Shown piece after piece: positions 17,464 to 24,590 of a stretch of 64,000 nucleotides of DNA. Numbering within the stretch: position 1 is the first letter of the stretch; the number at the start of each line of letters is the position of its first letter. Under the pieces are notes generated by a model, which saw only the letters and a list, made by a program, of their open reading frames with translations, did not search any database and was not told where the DNA came from. The stretch is taken from the NCBI RefSeq assembly GCF_037023145.1, contig NZ_CP146094.1:186001-250000 (forward strand), in the 5' to 3' direction. The stretch is from Ralstonia sp. RRA (GTDB lineage Bacteria; Pseudomonadota; Gammaproteobacteria; Burkholderiales; Burkholderiaceae). The translations under genes and the position numbers were made by a program.

Positions 17464-19646
17464 GCACTTACCCCAAGATGCTGAGCCGCGTGGGCCGCAA
17501 GGACCAAACAAGGTGTGTCTTTCTCGGAGCCAGGTAGGCGCCGCTGATGTTGCTTTTTCCCAGGATTCTTGGGGTCCACGTAGAGCAAGTTGAGTCGATC
17601 CAATTCGTCAATCAGTGCAGGCAAAGGCGCCCCCAACGTTCCGGCGTACTTGAAGCTCACGCAAAGCCCATCGCGGTCCAACAGAAAAAACGCCTGATGA
17701 TCACCAGACCGGTAGTCTGAGATCAACTTTCCCAGCGTCTCCGCTAAGAACGGTTTGTACTTTGCGCGGAACTGTTCGGGTACAAACTGCGCGTATGAGA
17801 AATCCGTTTGATCGCCCGAAGTAAGAGTCTGTGAGGGTGCCGCTGTTTGGCGGGCATTTTGCAAGCCACTCGGTGCACCCGCTTCTGTAATCGGAGGATC
17901 CAAACGGGCTCCATCAACCTTGTCGCTCTTCGCACGCGCGTCAACACGCGCGTCAAGATTGGAGGCTTTCTCCACAGTCGCTGAAGATTTTGAGTTCGAC
18001 TTGCTGCGGCGACGCTCACTCGCCTGCACAGGATCCGCCGTTATCGGAGCTCCTCCAATCTCAGCACGTTCGGCTGCTGCTTCTTCAGCGCTTCTGCTTT
18101 CCAACTCGGTAGGTTCTAGCGTCCGCATCGCGGACCTCGCCTGCGCCTGTTGGCTCATTAGCGCATGCAGCTTCTCTGGCGCGACACCGGCGGGGCCCGT
18201 AGACGCCGTTTGCGCAGCTGGGGTCGAGACAGCTTCGTTCTCTGCGCGCGCGAGCGCCTGCTGCGTCGAGCCGGCGCCAGCTTTAGGATCCGCTGTAGTT
18301 GTTGCTTCGGCGGACGCCGGGGAGGCAGCTGGAGTAGGTACCGTGGCAGGAGCCAAAGTCTGTGCGGCAGCCTGCTGGGAAATATTCGGAGCTCCGCCGG
18401 CTCCATTTCCGATTGCATGCGGCAGAGGGGCCACCTCAATGTCACCAAGGACAGTAAGCGGGTTCGCCAACTTCGTGGCCTGATATTCCTTGCCATTTGG
18501 AAGGATTACCTTCCAGTAGGGATCACGATCGCTCTTACCAACGAACACTTTCGCGTTCAGCAGCGCTTCGGCAAGAGTGTTGGCTTCGGAAGGTACACCT
18601 CGTATGCCCTTCTCATCGATCGCCTTCGAAAGCTCGTCCGCAGCTTTTTTCCAGATTACGTATAGGCCGTCGGTGCCATACCACACGCGACCACCCTCTT
18701 GGTTGATCGTCCACTTGCTCTCACGAATCAAAGTTCGCATCGCCTCCAGCAGATGAGGCTCCAAATGGTTGCCAACCGTGAGGGTGCCGTAGTACTCCGG
18801 CCGCACAGCTTTATCGCGATCCAGAACTCGCTTTCGAATACGGGTAACGAGTTCGGCCACGGCGTTTTCGTTGTCGCGTGCAACGCCCGTCGCAACGGAG
18901 AACACGATAGGAGCGAGCGTGGGGGAACCAGCCTCCAGGTACTGAAGGCATTTGTCGGGGACGATCTTACTGATCATCGCGGACACCTCGGCTTTTACCC
19001 CGGCCCACTCCGCCCTTGGCTCTGGCTGCCACGAGATGTAGTAGTTCTCGAACCCATGATCGGTACACCACTTATGAAGTGGCGAAAGATACTTTGGCCA
19101 TTGCACTCCACCCGGGCCACTCACAATGAGTGAAGCCAGCGGGCGATGCAACTCGCAGCACAGACCAGCGAGGAAAGCCGCATAGCGCCATCGAGGTTCG
19201 AGTTTGTGACGGCGTTCGACGCCTTCAGTCGGGGTGAAGATCACGCCTTCAGAAGCCTGCAGGCTGTAAAACCCCATTTCGAGCGACAAACGAAAGAGGC
19301 CACCCGCGCCGGTGTGTGTCTCTAGTCTTGATGCCGGAAGGAGGTGCACGTACGCCGCCAAGTTGCTGATGACGGACATGTACATCTCGTTGAACTCATC
19401 GTCAGCACCGCCAGCGACTGTACGGATACGTCCCATCAACTGGGATTGACTATCAATAAGTTGCTCCACCGCTAACACGTCGATCCCCGGATCTATTGGG
19501 GGATAAACAGGGACGCGAACGGCTACAGTGTCGACTCGCGCGGCTGGCGTACCGAGCCGCGCTGCGATGACAGGCGAAACCGCAGGGATAGCGGCGGCCT
19601 CTTCTTCAGTTCGACCTAACAGCCGATGGAGGAATCGTTTGAGCAT
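17460..19646 (-). CDS. traI: MobH-family relaxase (TraI_2-type)
   Basis: Nicks oriT and pilots the transferred strand. 728 residues. The N-terminal TraI_2 domain has the HD-hydrolase-like signature HTGAGGLFRLSLEMGFYSLQ (from ~109), then WRYAAFLAGLCCELHRPL where MobH relaxases have their second histidine cluster. A long Ala/Pro/Ser-rich linker covers ~420-610. The C-terminal domain (YAQFVPEQFRAKYKPFLAETL ... FFLLDRDGLCVSFKY) matches the TraI_2 C-terminal domain. Directly upstream of traD with ATGA overlap. The linker is about 190 residues and low complexity. No oriT could be fixed by eye; 19647-19805 is a candidate. Confidence 0.88.
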   Translation of the reverse strand: MLKRFLHRLLGRTEEEAAAIPAVSPVIAARLGTPAARVDTVAVRVPVYPPIDPGIDVLAVEQLIDSQSQLMGRIRTVAGGADDEFNEMYMSVISNLAAYVHLLPASRLETHTGAGGLFRLSLEMGFYSLQASEGVIFTPTEGVERRHKLEPRWRYAAFLAGLCCELHRPLASLIVSGPGGVQWPKYLSPLHKWCTDHGFENYYISWQPEPRAEWAGVKAEVSAMISKIVPDKCLQYLEAGSPTLAPIVFSVATGVARDNENAVAELVTRIRKRVLDRDKAVRPEYYGTLTVGNHLEPHLLEAMRTLIRESKWTINQEGGRVWYGTDGLYVIWKKAADELSKAIDEKGIRGVPSEANTLAEALLNAKVFVGKSDRDPYWKVILPNGKEYQATKLANPLTVLGDIEVAPLPHAIGNGAGGAPNISQQAAAQTLAPATVPTPAASPASAEATTTADPKAGAGSTQQALARAENEAVSTPAAQTASTGPAGVAPEKLHALMSQQAQARSAMRTLEPTELESRSAEEAAAERAEIGGAPITADPVQASERRRSKSNSKSSATVEKASNLDARVDARAKSDKVDGARLDPPITEAGAPSGLQNARQTAAPSQTLTSGDQTDFSYAQFVPEQFRAKYKPFLAETLGKLISDYRSGDHQAFFLLDRDGLCVSFKYAGTLGAPLPALIDELDRLNLLYVDPKNPGKKQHQRRLPGSEKDTPCLVLAAHAAQHLGVSA

Positions 19647-19805
19647 AGGGAAAGTCTATGCCCGGCCTCCAGAGCAAGAAAGCGCAAAACGTGCTGCATA
19701 CCGACGGTGTTTCAAGGCATTTGAGGCGACTGAAAGACCGAACCGAGTCGAGCACGGCAACCCTATATAGGAGTTGATCAACTGGAGGTAATCAATCCTC
19801 GTCAC

Positions 19806-20678
19806 TCACAGTGATGGTGCGGCGGACCGCAGAACTCTCCAGTCTCCGTTTGCACAGTAGACGGCATATTCGTCCACGAGCTGAGCAATCTGCTGCGCAA
19901 GGACCTCGTCAGCATCCCCTCCCGAAGGTGCGAAGAAAGCCGAAACTTGCTCCTGCGCTTGTCGACACGCTGGTCGCAATGCTTTCACAAGGCGCAATGC
20001 GTGGGCGTAAGGCATGCGATGGAACAAGTACTGGCGGACGTGCGCCGAAACGTCCAGCGCGTCGTTCAGGATCGAGGTATCACTGAAGACAAAGCTGTGC
20101 CCGCCGCCGCGAAGCTTCGCCGGCAAGCTGCCCAGACCGAGCGCGCGTCCCTCAAATGCACCCACAATCTGGTTGAACACAATCAGCGTTGGGGACACTT
20201 TCCCCAGGCCCTTCAGTTCACATGAACCCAGGGTGCGGAGGATGTTTCCGAGACGCATGCGCGTGTATTTGTCTTTTGGCATTCCCGATGGAATGTCATT
20301 CCCCGGAACACAGTGGCCAATCCCTCCCAGCGCCATCAAATTTGCGATCGCCGCCTGATCACCGCGGGAAAATTCGTTTGACGCGGCATAGTTCACCAAA
20401 TGCCTGTCCGCCAGCTTCTGCAGTGCCCTGGCAACGCGGGGATGGTTGCCACTATCGATCCACAGGACCGCACCGCCGCCTGCGAGCATCTGCTCTGCCA
20501 AGCCCATGATTGCCATAGACCTGCCGGAGCCAGTTTCACCAAGGCTGCGCAGGAACAGTGGACGACGGGCCGAGATGGAGACCACTCCCTCGCGCCCGAG
20601 CACAAGTTCCCGGCATGATTGGTGTTCTACATTGGCGCGTTTGGTCGCCAACCCGCTGGGGCTCAGTCCGACTTGCAT
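19806..20678 (-). CDS. P-loop ATPase with Arg in Walker A (VirD4/TraD-like fragment)
   Basis: 290 residues. The motif LFLRSLGETGSGRSMAIMGL near residues 42-60 is a Walker A in which the catalytic Lys is Arg (GETGSGRS). AVLWIDSGNHPRVARALQKL follows, resembling the strand after the P-loop in TraD/DotL-type ATPases. The middle contains FVFSDTSILNDALDVSAHVR. Much smaller than a full coupling protein. It lies 80 bp after the FlhC-like gene and 159 bp before the relaxase. The start at 20678 has only a weak ribosome site. Could be an adaptor or regulatory ATPase; function not known. Confidence 0.6.
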   Translation of the reverse strand: MQVGLSPSGLATKRANVEHQSCRELVLGREGVVSISARRPLFLRSLGETGSGRSMAIMGLAEQMLAGGGAVLWIDSGNHPRVARALQKLADRHLVNYAASNEFSRGDQAAIANLMALGGIGHCVPGNDIPSGMPKDKYTRMRLGNILRTLGSCELKGLGKVSPTLIVFNQIVGAFEGRALGLGSLPAKLRGGGHSFVFSDTSILNDALDVSAHVRQYLFHRMPYAHALRLVKALRPACRQAQEQVSAFFAPSGGDADEVLAQQIAQLVDEYAVYCANGDWRVLRSAAPSL

Positions 20679-20758
20679 AGCAACTCGTGCCCGCCAGAAA
20701 TCGCGCTGTCTACTTCCTGTAGAAACACGAACCCGGTTGAGGATGCAGGCAGCACCGA

Positions 20759-21316
20759 TCAGCCTGCCTGCTGGTATGTCGCAACGACACGCGATTTGTG
20801 CCGCTTGCGCGAGCCGCCGAAGTTGCCGTTATTGCACACAGGGCACATCACCGGTTCGTTACGCTCATGAACGTGGTTGGAGGAGCAACAGTCGCACTCT
20901 GAAAGCCGTAGTTCGCCACTGTCAAATGCCCGAGCGAGCATGAGCGCGCGCTCAAAAGAGAATTCCATGCTCTTTTCCGCGGGCGCGCTCTCCCGAAAAA
21001 AGGCGTACGCCTCAATCAGCGCATCAACATGGTGAGCACCAAGATTGCAGAGCTTATTGTATGAGTGGAGTATGAGGCTGCACTCGAATCGACGATTCGG
21101 TTTTTGGAAGAAGCTTCCGAAATCCGGAGACGGTGACATGCCCGGCTTTGGCGTTCGCCCCGTCAACTGAGTAAAAATTTCTCGGAAGGTGGCGATATGT
21201 ACCCCCCCGTGAGGGGTAAGGAGCGCCTGCATCGTTTTGGGTCTGGCGCCAAATTCACATAGCCGCTTCAGTCTGCGTTCGTGCTCAATGTAGAAGCGAA
21301 GCTGGGTATTTTTCAT
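20759..21316 (-). CDS. FlhC-like transcriptional activator
   Basis: 185 residues with the FlhC layout: an N-terminal helical region (RRLKRLCEFGARPKTMQALL), a middle (RTPKPGMSPSPDFGSFF, NKLCNLGAHHVDALIEAYAFF) and a C-terminal zinc site of two Cys pairs, CDCC ... CPVC. FlhC homologues in conjugative elements (SetC of SXT, AcaC of IncC plasmids) activate transfer operons as FlhD/FlhC complexes. It starts 2 bp after the FlhD-like gene, so both are one unit heading into the transfer genes. Role as master activator of the downstream operon is inferred from this parallel. Confidence 0.75.
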   Translation of the reverse strand: MKNTQLRFYIEHERRLKRLCEFGARPKTMQALLTPHGGVHIATFREIFTQLTGRTPKPGMSPSPDFGSFFQKPNRRFECSLILHSYNKLCNLGAHHVDALIEAYAFFRESAPAEKSMEFSFERALMLARAFDSGELRLSECDCCSSNHVHERNEPVMCPVCNNGNFGGSRKRHKSRVVATYQQAG

Positions 21317-21318
21317 GT

Positions 21319-21606
21319 TTACCCACGCAACGCGATGACATTCTTGATCGCCGACGGTGACGCGGTCGCAATCGCAGCAACCTTGAGGAGATCCTCAAAC
21401 TGGTTGTCGACGAAAATTGCCTGGTTGGCTTCTTTCGTCTTCTCAACAAGAACTTCAAGAGGGGTCTGGAGAAGCATGTCCACAGCTTCCTGGCTGAGCT
21501 TGTAGACCATCATGGCCCGACTCCTATCAAGTCGCACCGCGTTCCAGCGATTCTCCAAAGCCCTTGTATTCTCGCGCGCCGCGAGCTCAAGTATTGGACA
21601 CATCAT
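21319..21606 (-). CDS. FlhD-like transcriptional activator partner
   Basis: 95 residues. The stretch VRLDRSRAMMVYKLSQEAVDMLLQTPLEVLVEKTKEANQ follows the FlhD pattern (QRLIVQDKASAMFRLGI...LTLPQMVKLAETNQ), allowing for low identity. The gene directly precedes the FlhC-like gene, the same order as flhDC, setDC and acaDC. Start at the ATG at 21606 (a second Met follows); the ribosome site is weak. The pair is divergent from the repressor gene at 21994. Confidence 0.68.
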   Translation of the reverse strand: MMCPILELAARENTRALENRWNAVRLDRSRAMMVYKLSQEAVDMLLQTPLEVLVEKTKEANQAIFVDNQFEDLLKVAAIATASPSAIKNVIALRG

Positions 21607-21993
21607 GTAGACCCCCCAATGTTTGCCGTCAGCCGATTCCCGTGTTTGGATCTAAGCCTGGGAATTACAACTTCTTGGCAAGAACTAACCCTGAGCGGAA
21701 TCTACACAAAGGACAGCCCGTTAGCAAGCTGGAGGACACCCCTCGGAAGGGTTGATAGATGTTTCGAGGCAACAGGTCTAAAGTTCCACGAAAACAAGCC
21801 GTTACAGCTAGACCGCGTTGACTTCCTAGCGCCAACCGCGTCACCTTGCCCTAGATGAGGGTCACCTTACGCGGCCGGACGAATGTGATTTATTATTCTC
21901 ATTTTCTTGGCTGCGGACGTGATTTTCCCAGTCGCCCGTGTCGACCTGCGGCATAATACGCCGCTAAAAACTCACTTTCTTTGGGTAAGCCAC
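21607..21993. promoter_or_regulatory. Divergent control region between FlhD-like and repressor genes
   Basis: This 387-bp stretch has no gene. It carries a direct repeat GTCACCTTGC (21840-21849) and GTCACCTTAC (21861-21870) exactly 21 bp apart, two helical turns, as expected for cooperating binding sites. CATAAT near 21952 could be a -10 element for the repressor gene. Promoters for both directions must lie here. Binding by the CI-like repressor or by the FlhDC-like complex is inferred, not shown. Confidence 0.5.
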
Positions 21994-22674
21994 ATGGAAC
22001 AGAGCGGCATTGACGCCGTCCGTCAGACGTTTGGCCAACGCCTCCACTTGGTCCTGGATGCGAGAGGGTTGCCGACTACTGGATTTGCTCGGAGCAGGTT
22101 CATCGCCGAGTTGATCAAAGTCACATCGCCGACTGCATACAAGTATCTGTCCGGCGTGTTCGTGCCCAACTACGACATATTGATGGAGCTCGCGCGCCGA
22201 CTCAACGTGACGCCAGACTTCTTGATCGGCGCAGAGGGCACGAACAGCTATCTTCTCTACGATCCGCGCGGGAAGGACCCGATTTCAATGTCCTTGCCTC
22301 AGCGCATTAAGGAGTTTGCGACCATCGGGTGGGCTGGCTTGTTCTTTTACTGGCAAGTGGCGCCTGAAGAGGCATTCTCACTCGTCCAGGCCGGCGACAT
22401 TGTTGTCTATACGGCGCAAAACGTGGTCCTTGAGGATGGCCAGCACTACATCGTTCGCTATAACAACTTGATGTACGTGGCCAGGATCAGATCTCTGCCG
22501 GAAAACCCACAAGGGGCGCCGCGCTGGGAGTTCGCTTTTGAAGACAACACGGTCATCGATATTGCCCAATCCGACATTGGCATTGGCTATACGACCCATC
22601 AGCAACGCGATAGCCTCTACGTTATCGGAGCGCCCGTGTATCGGTTTCCTGCTGGACATGCTTTCCCGCGTTGA
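21994..22674 (+). CDS. CI/LexA-like repressor without the usual cleavage dyad
   Basis: About 226 residues from the ATG at 21994; a longer frame to 21907 is unlikely to be used. The N-terminal half holds a helix-turn-helix of the phage-repressor type (FIAELIKVTSPTAYKYLSGV, LMELARRLNVTPDFLIG). The C-terminal half has the S24 peptidase-like fold (GDIVVYTAQN, YIVRYNNLMYVARI), but where S24 proteins have Ser-Met-Pro and later a catalytic Lys it reads VAPEEAFSLVQAGD and VARI, so the Ser/Lys dyad seems missing. Divergent from the FlhDC-like pair. Likely a SetR-type transfer repressor that is not inactivated by RecA-driven self-cleavage (inference). Confidence 0.78.
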   Translation: MEQSGIDAVRQTFGQRLHLVLDARGLPTTGFARSRFIAELIKVTSPTAYKYLSGVFVPNYDILMELARRLNVTPDFLIGAEGTNSYLLYDPRGKDPISMSLPQRIKEFATIGWAGLFFYWQVAPEEAFSLVQAGDIVVYTAQNVVLEDGQHYIVRYNNLMYVARIRSLPENPQGAPRWEFAFEDNTVIDIAQSDIGIGYTTHQQRDSLYVIGAPVYRFPAGHAFPR

Positions 22675-23326
22675 GGTCTGAGTAGGCGGTAATCAGATTG
22701 CCGTCCTCCCCCACAATGAACGCCCAGTGACTTTCTGCATGGAAGAGCTTTCGGCTTCCTCGATGGTACTCACGCGTTGAGACCATTCCCACCTTCGCGA
22801 TTCGCTGCATCTCCTTCCAAGCATCAACTGCACCGACGTTGTTCAGCCGAGTTCGGAACTGATCGAACCCATGCTTTGTGACGCCGATCGTTCCGTGCCC
22901 TTTTACGTCCAGTAGAACTCGCATAGGCTCCGTCACCACCAGGTGCTTGACGCGGGTGCCCGCGCCCTCGCCTACCCAAGAGTCGTCCCTACTCACACTC
23001 GTTGGAACATCGAGGAATTTTGTAGTGAGAAGCGCCGCAAATGGGACCAGGTGGGATCTTTGGCTTTTGCCCGTTTTGATGTCTGCAATGAGCGACGACG
23101 AAACAGTGAGCGCGAGATTAGCGCCACTCCGATTATCGCCAAGCAATTGGACGTCTTCCACGAGATAGTGAATTGCGCTCAATTCAGCAACGACGGCCTT
23201 TTCTGGCACGTCCACCTCAACGCTGACGAAAACCATCCCCTGCTTCCGGCCTACCTTCCAAACGCATACAAACTTGTCACCGTCCTCCCGCGTGTGCACG
23301 GTGAGTTGATCCATCGCTGCAGTCAT
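22622..23326 (-). CDS. Conserved-looking protein of unknown function
   Basis: 234 residues from the ATG at 23326, which has an excellent AGGAG 5 nt ahead. Its 3' end overlaps the convergent repressor gene by 53 nt. The N-terminal part is beta-rich (DKFVCVWKVGRKQGMVFVSVEVDV). The C-terminal ~80 residues (TKHGFDQFRTRLNNVG, AWKEMQRIAKVG, HWAFIVGEDGNLITAYSD) have the look of a small RNase-toxin-like or DUF4258-type fold, a weak resemblance only. It is a lone gene upstream of the terminator at 23404. Confidence 0.6.
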   Translation of the reverse strand: MTAAMDQLTVHTREDGDKFVCVWKVGRKQGMVFVSVEVDVPEKAVVAELSAIHYLVEDVQLLGDNRSGANLALTVSSSLIADIKTGKSQRSHLVPFAALLTTKFLDVPTSVSRDDSWVGEGAGTRVKHLVVTEPMRVLLDVKGHGTIGVTKHGFDQFRTRLNNVGAVDAWKEMQRIAKVGMVSTREYHRGSRKLFHAESHWAFIVGEDGNLITAYSDLNAGKHVQQETDTRALR

Positions 23327-23403
23327 CAAAACTCCTCTATCTACTGCCTAGAGGATACGGAATGTGCCCTGGGTTTCAAGCCACTTTCCTCTCACGACAG
23401 CGC

Positions 23404-23434
23404 AAAAAAAACGCGCCGGGATATCCCCGGCGCG
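23404..23434 (-). terminator. Strong rho-independent terminator after the primase gene
   Basis: On the minus strand a GC-only stem (CGCGCCGGGG/CCCGGCGCG, AT-rich loop) is followed by eight T. It ends the long minus-strand unit that includes the primase and isolates it from the gene at 23326. Confidence 0.9.
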
Positions 23435-23466
23435 CTCATCATACACAGACCGTTTCCGGCCTGCCA

Positions 23467-24543
23467 TCACGCCCTTTTGGGAAGCGATCGGACAAAATCA
23501 TCCATGTCCATCCCTGCCTTTCCAGGTGCGTACTTGATTGCACGCTTGCCCATCGCTTTCGCACGCTGAGCAAGCTTTTCTCCCGCCTCGAAACCACGTC
23601 GACGACCCCGTTGATCCGGTAGGTCGTTGTCCTGATAGATGCGGATAAGGTCTACCTCATCTGGAATGGCGATTTCCTCCATCCCCTGGGCGTCAACGGC
23701 TGACCAACAACTCTCGCCGCGATATCGAATCACTGCGAGTGATGTCTCAATGCCTTCCGCAACGCTCATCTCCCGGCCGACCAATGGGAGCAGCCGGATG
23801 GCTCCCCCCTTCACTCCGATGGAGAGTTCCTTCTTACGAGCACTCGGTACCGGCGCCTTCTCTCCTTCCTCGGTCAGGAAAGTTCGATGGATGTTGCAAC
23901 AGACGCCATCTGGGCCCTGAATTGCGGCCAGCATTCCCGGAAAATTGCCGACATGAACCCACTTCTCGTTGTCGTCTTTCTCCCAGTACTCCAAGGCAGG
24001 ATGAAACCGCAATACTCGAGGCACTTCAGATTCCTCCAGCCCGGGCAGCCTTCGCTCCAAGTGCTTCCATACCGGGTCTCCTTGAGTCACCCGAAAACCG
24101 GCGTCCCAAAGCTTTTTGTATCGCCCTTTCCTCCGCTCTACTTCAGCGGGAGTAAGTTCGTCGCTGGACTTCAGGACAGGCCTCGGAGCAAGCGCTGAAC
24201 CGCTTAGGTCGGGCACGCTTCCCCCCGACCATTGGATCGCCCACTCGATAGCTTCCATGAAGCTCACGCCGCCCAGGGCGAACTGCAGCAACTTCAGGCC
24301 ATCGCCTGGGCCACATCCGCGACAGAAGTAGTTCCCATCTCCCCACTTGTCGGTGAAGCTGTAGCGATCATGGCCACCACAGAAGGGGCAGGGAACACCC
24401 TTTTTCAACCAAGTTTTGTCAAGGCCAGCTGACTCGAGCAGGCCGCGCCATTTGCCGGCCGCACGGTACTTGGCATCCTTGATCATCGCGTCGCGCGCCG
24501 CACGGCGAGCATTGTCATCTCTAATCATGGTTCCAATCCCCAT
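23467..24543 (-). CDS. DNA primase with zinc finger and Toprim domain
   Basis: About 358 residues. An N-terminal zinc ribbon of the phage/P4 primase type, VPCPFCGGHDRYSF ... YFCRGCG (CxxC...CxxC) at ~45-80, is followed by a linker and a C-terminal Toprim domain with MSVAEGIETSLAV (catalytic Glu) and IRIYQDND (DxD). No helicase part is present, so it is a stand-alone primase, able to prime plasmid replication or the transferred strand. Possible starts are the ATGs at 24543 and 24528; the frame also reaches 24573 but that codon falls inside a hairpin. Confidence 0.85.
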   Translation of the reverse strand: MGIGTMIRDDNARRAARDAMIKDAKYRAAGKWRGLLESAGLDKTWLKKGVPCPFCGGHDRYSFTDKWGDGNYFCRGCGPGDGLKLLQFALGGVSFMEAIEWAIQWSGGSVPDLSGSALAPRPVLKSSDELTPAEVERRKGRYKKLWDAGFRVTQGDPVWKHLERRLPGLEESEVPRVLRFHPALEYWEKDDNEKWVHVGNFPGMLAAIQGPDGVCCNIHRTFLTEEGEKAPVPSARKKELSIGVKGGAIRLLPLVGREMSVAEGIETSLAVIRYRGESCWSAVDAQGMEEIAIPDEVDLIRIYQDNDLPDQRGRRRGFEAGEKLAQRAKAMGKRAIKYAPGKAGMDMDDFVRSLPKRA

Positions 24544-24556
24544 GCTTACAGCTGTT

Positions 24557-24586
24557 AAAGAAACCAGGCGCAATCATCGCGCCTGG
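24557..24586 (-). terminator. Hairpin with T-rich tail between the VWA and primase genes
   Basis: On the minus strand CCAGGCGC/GCGCCTGG pairs (7-nt loop) and is followed by GTTTCTTT. It begins 5 bp after the VWA gene stop and ends some 20 nt before the primase start. It can act as a terminator or attenuator. It also sits at the distance from the next start codon where other genes of this region carry leader hairpins. Confidence 0.7.
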
Positions 24587-24590
24587 GCCC

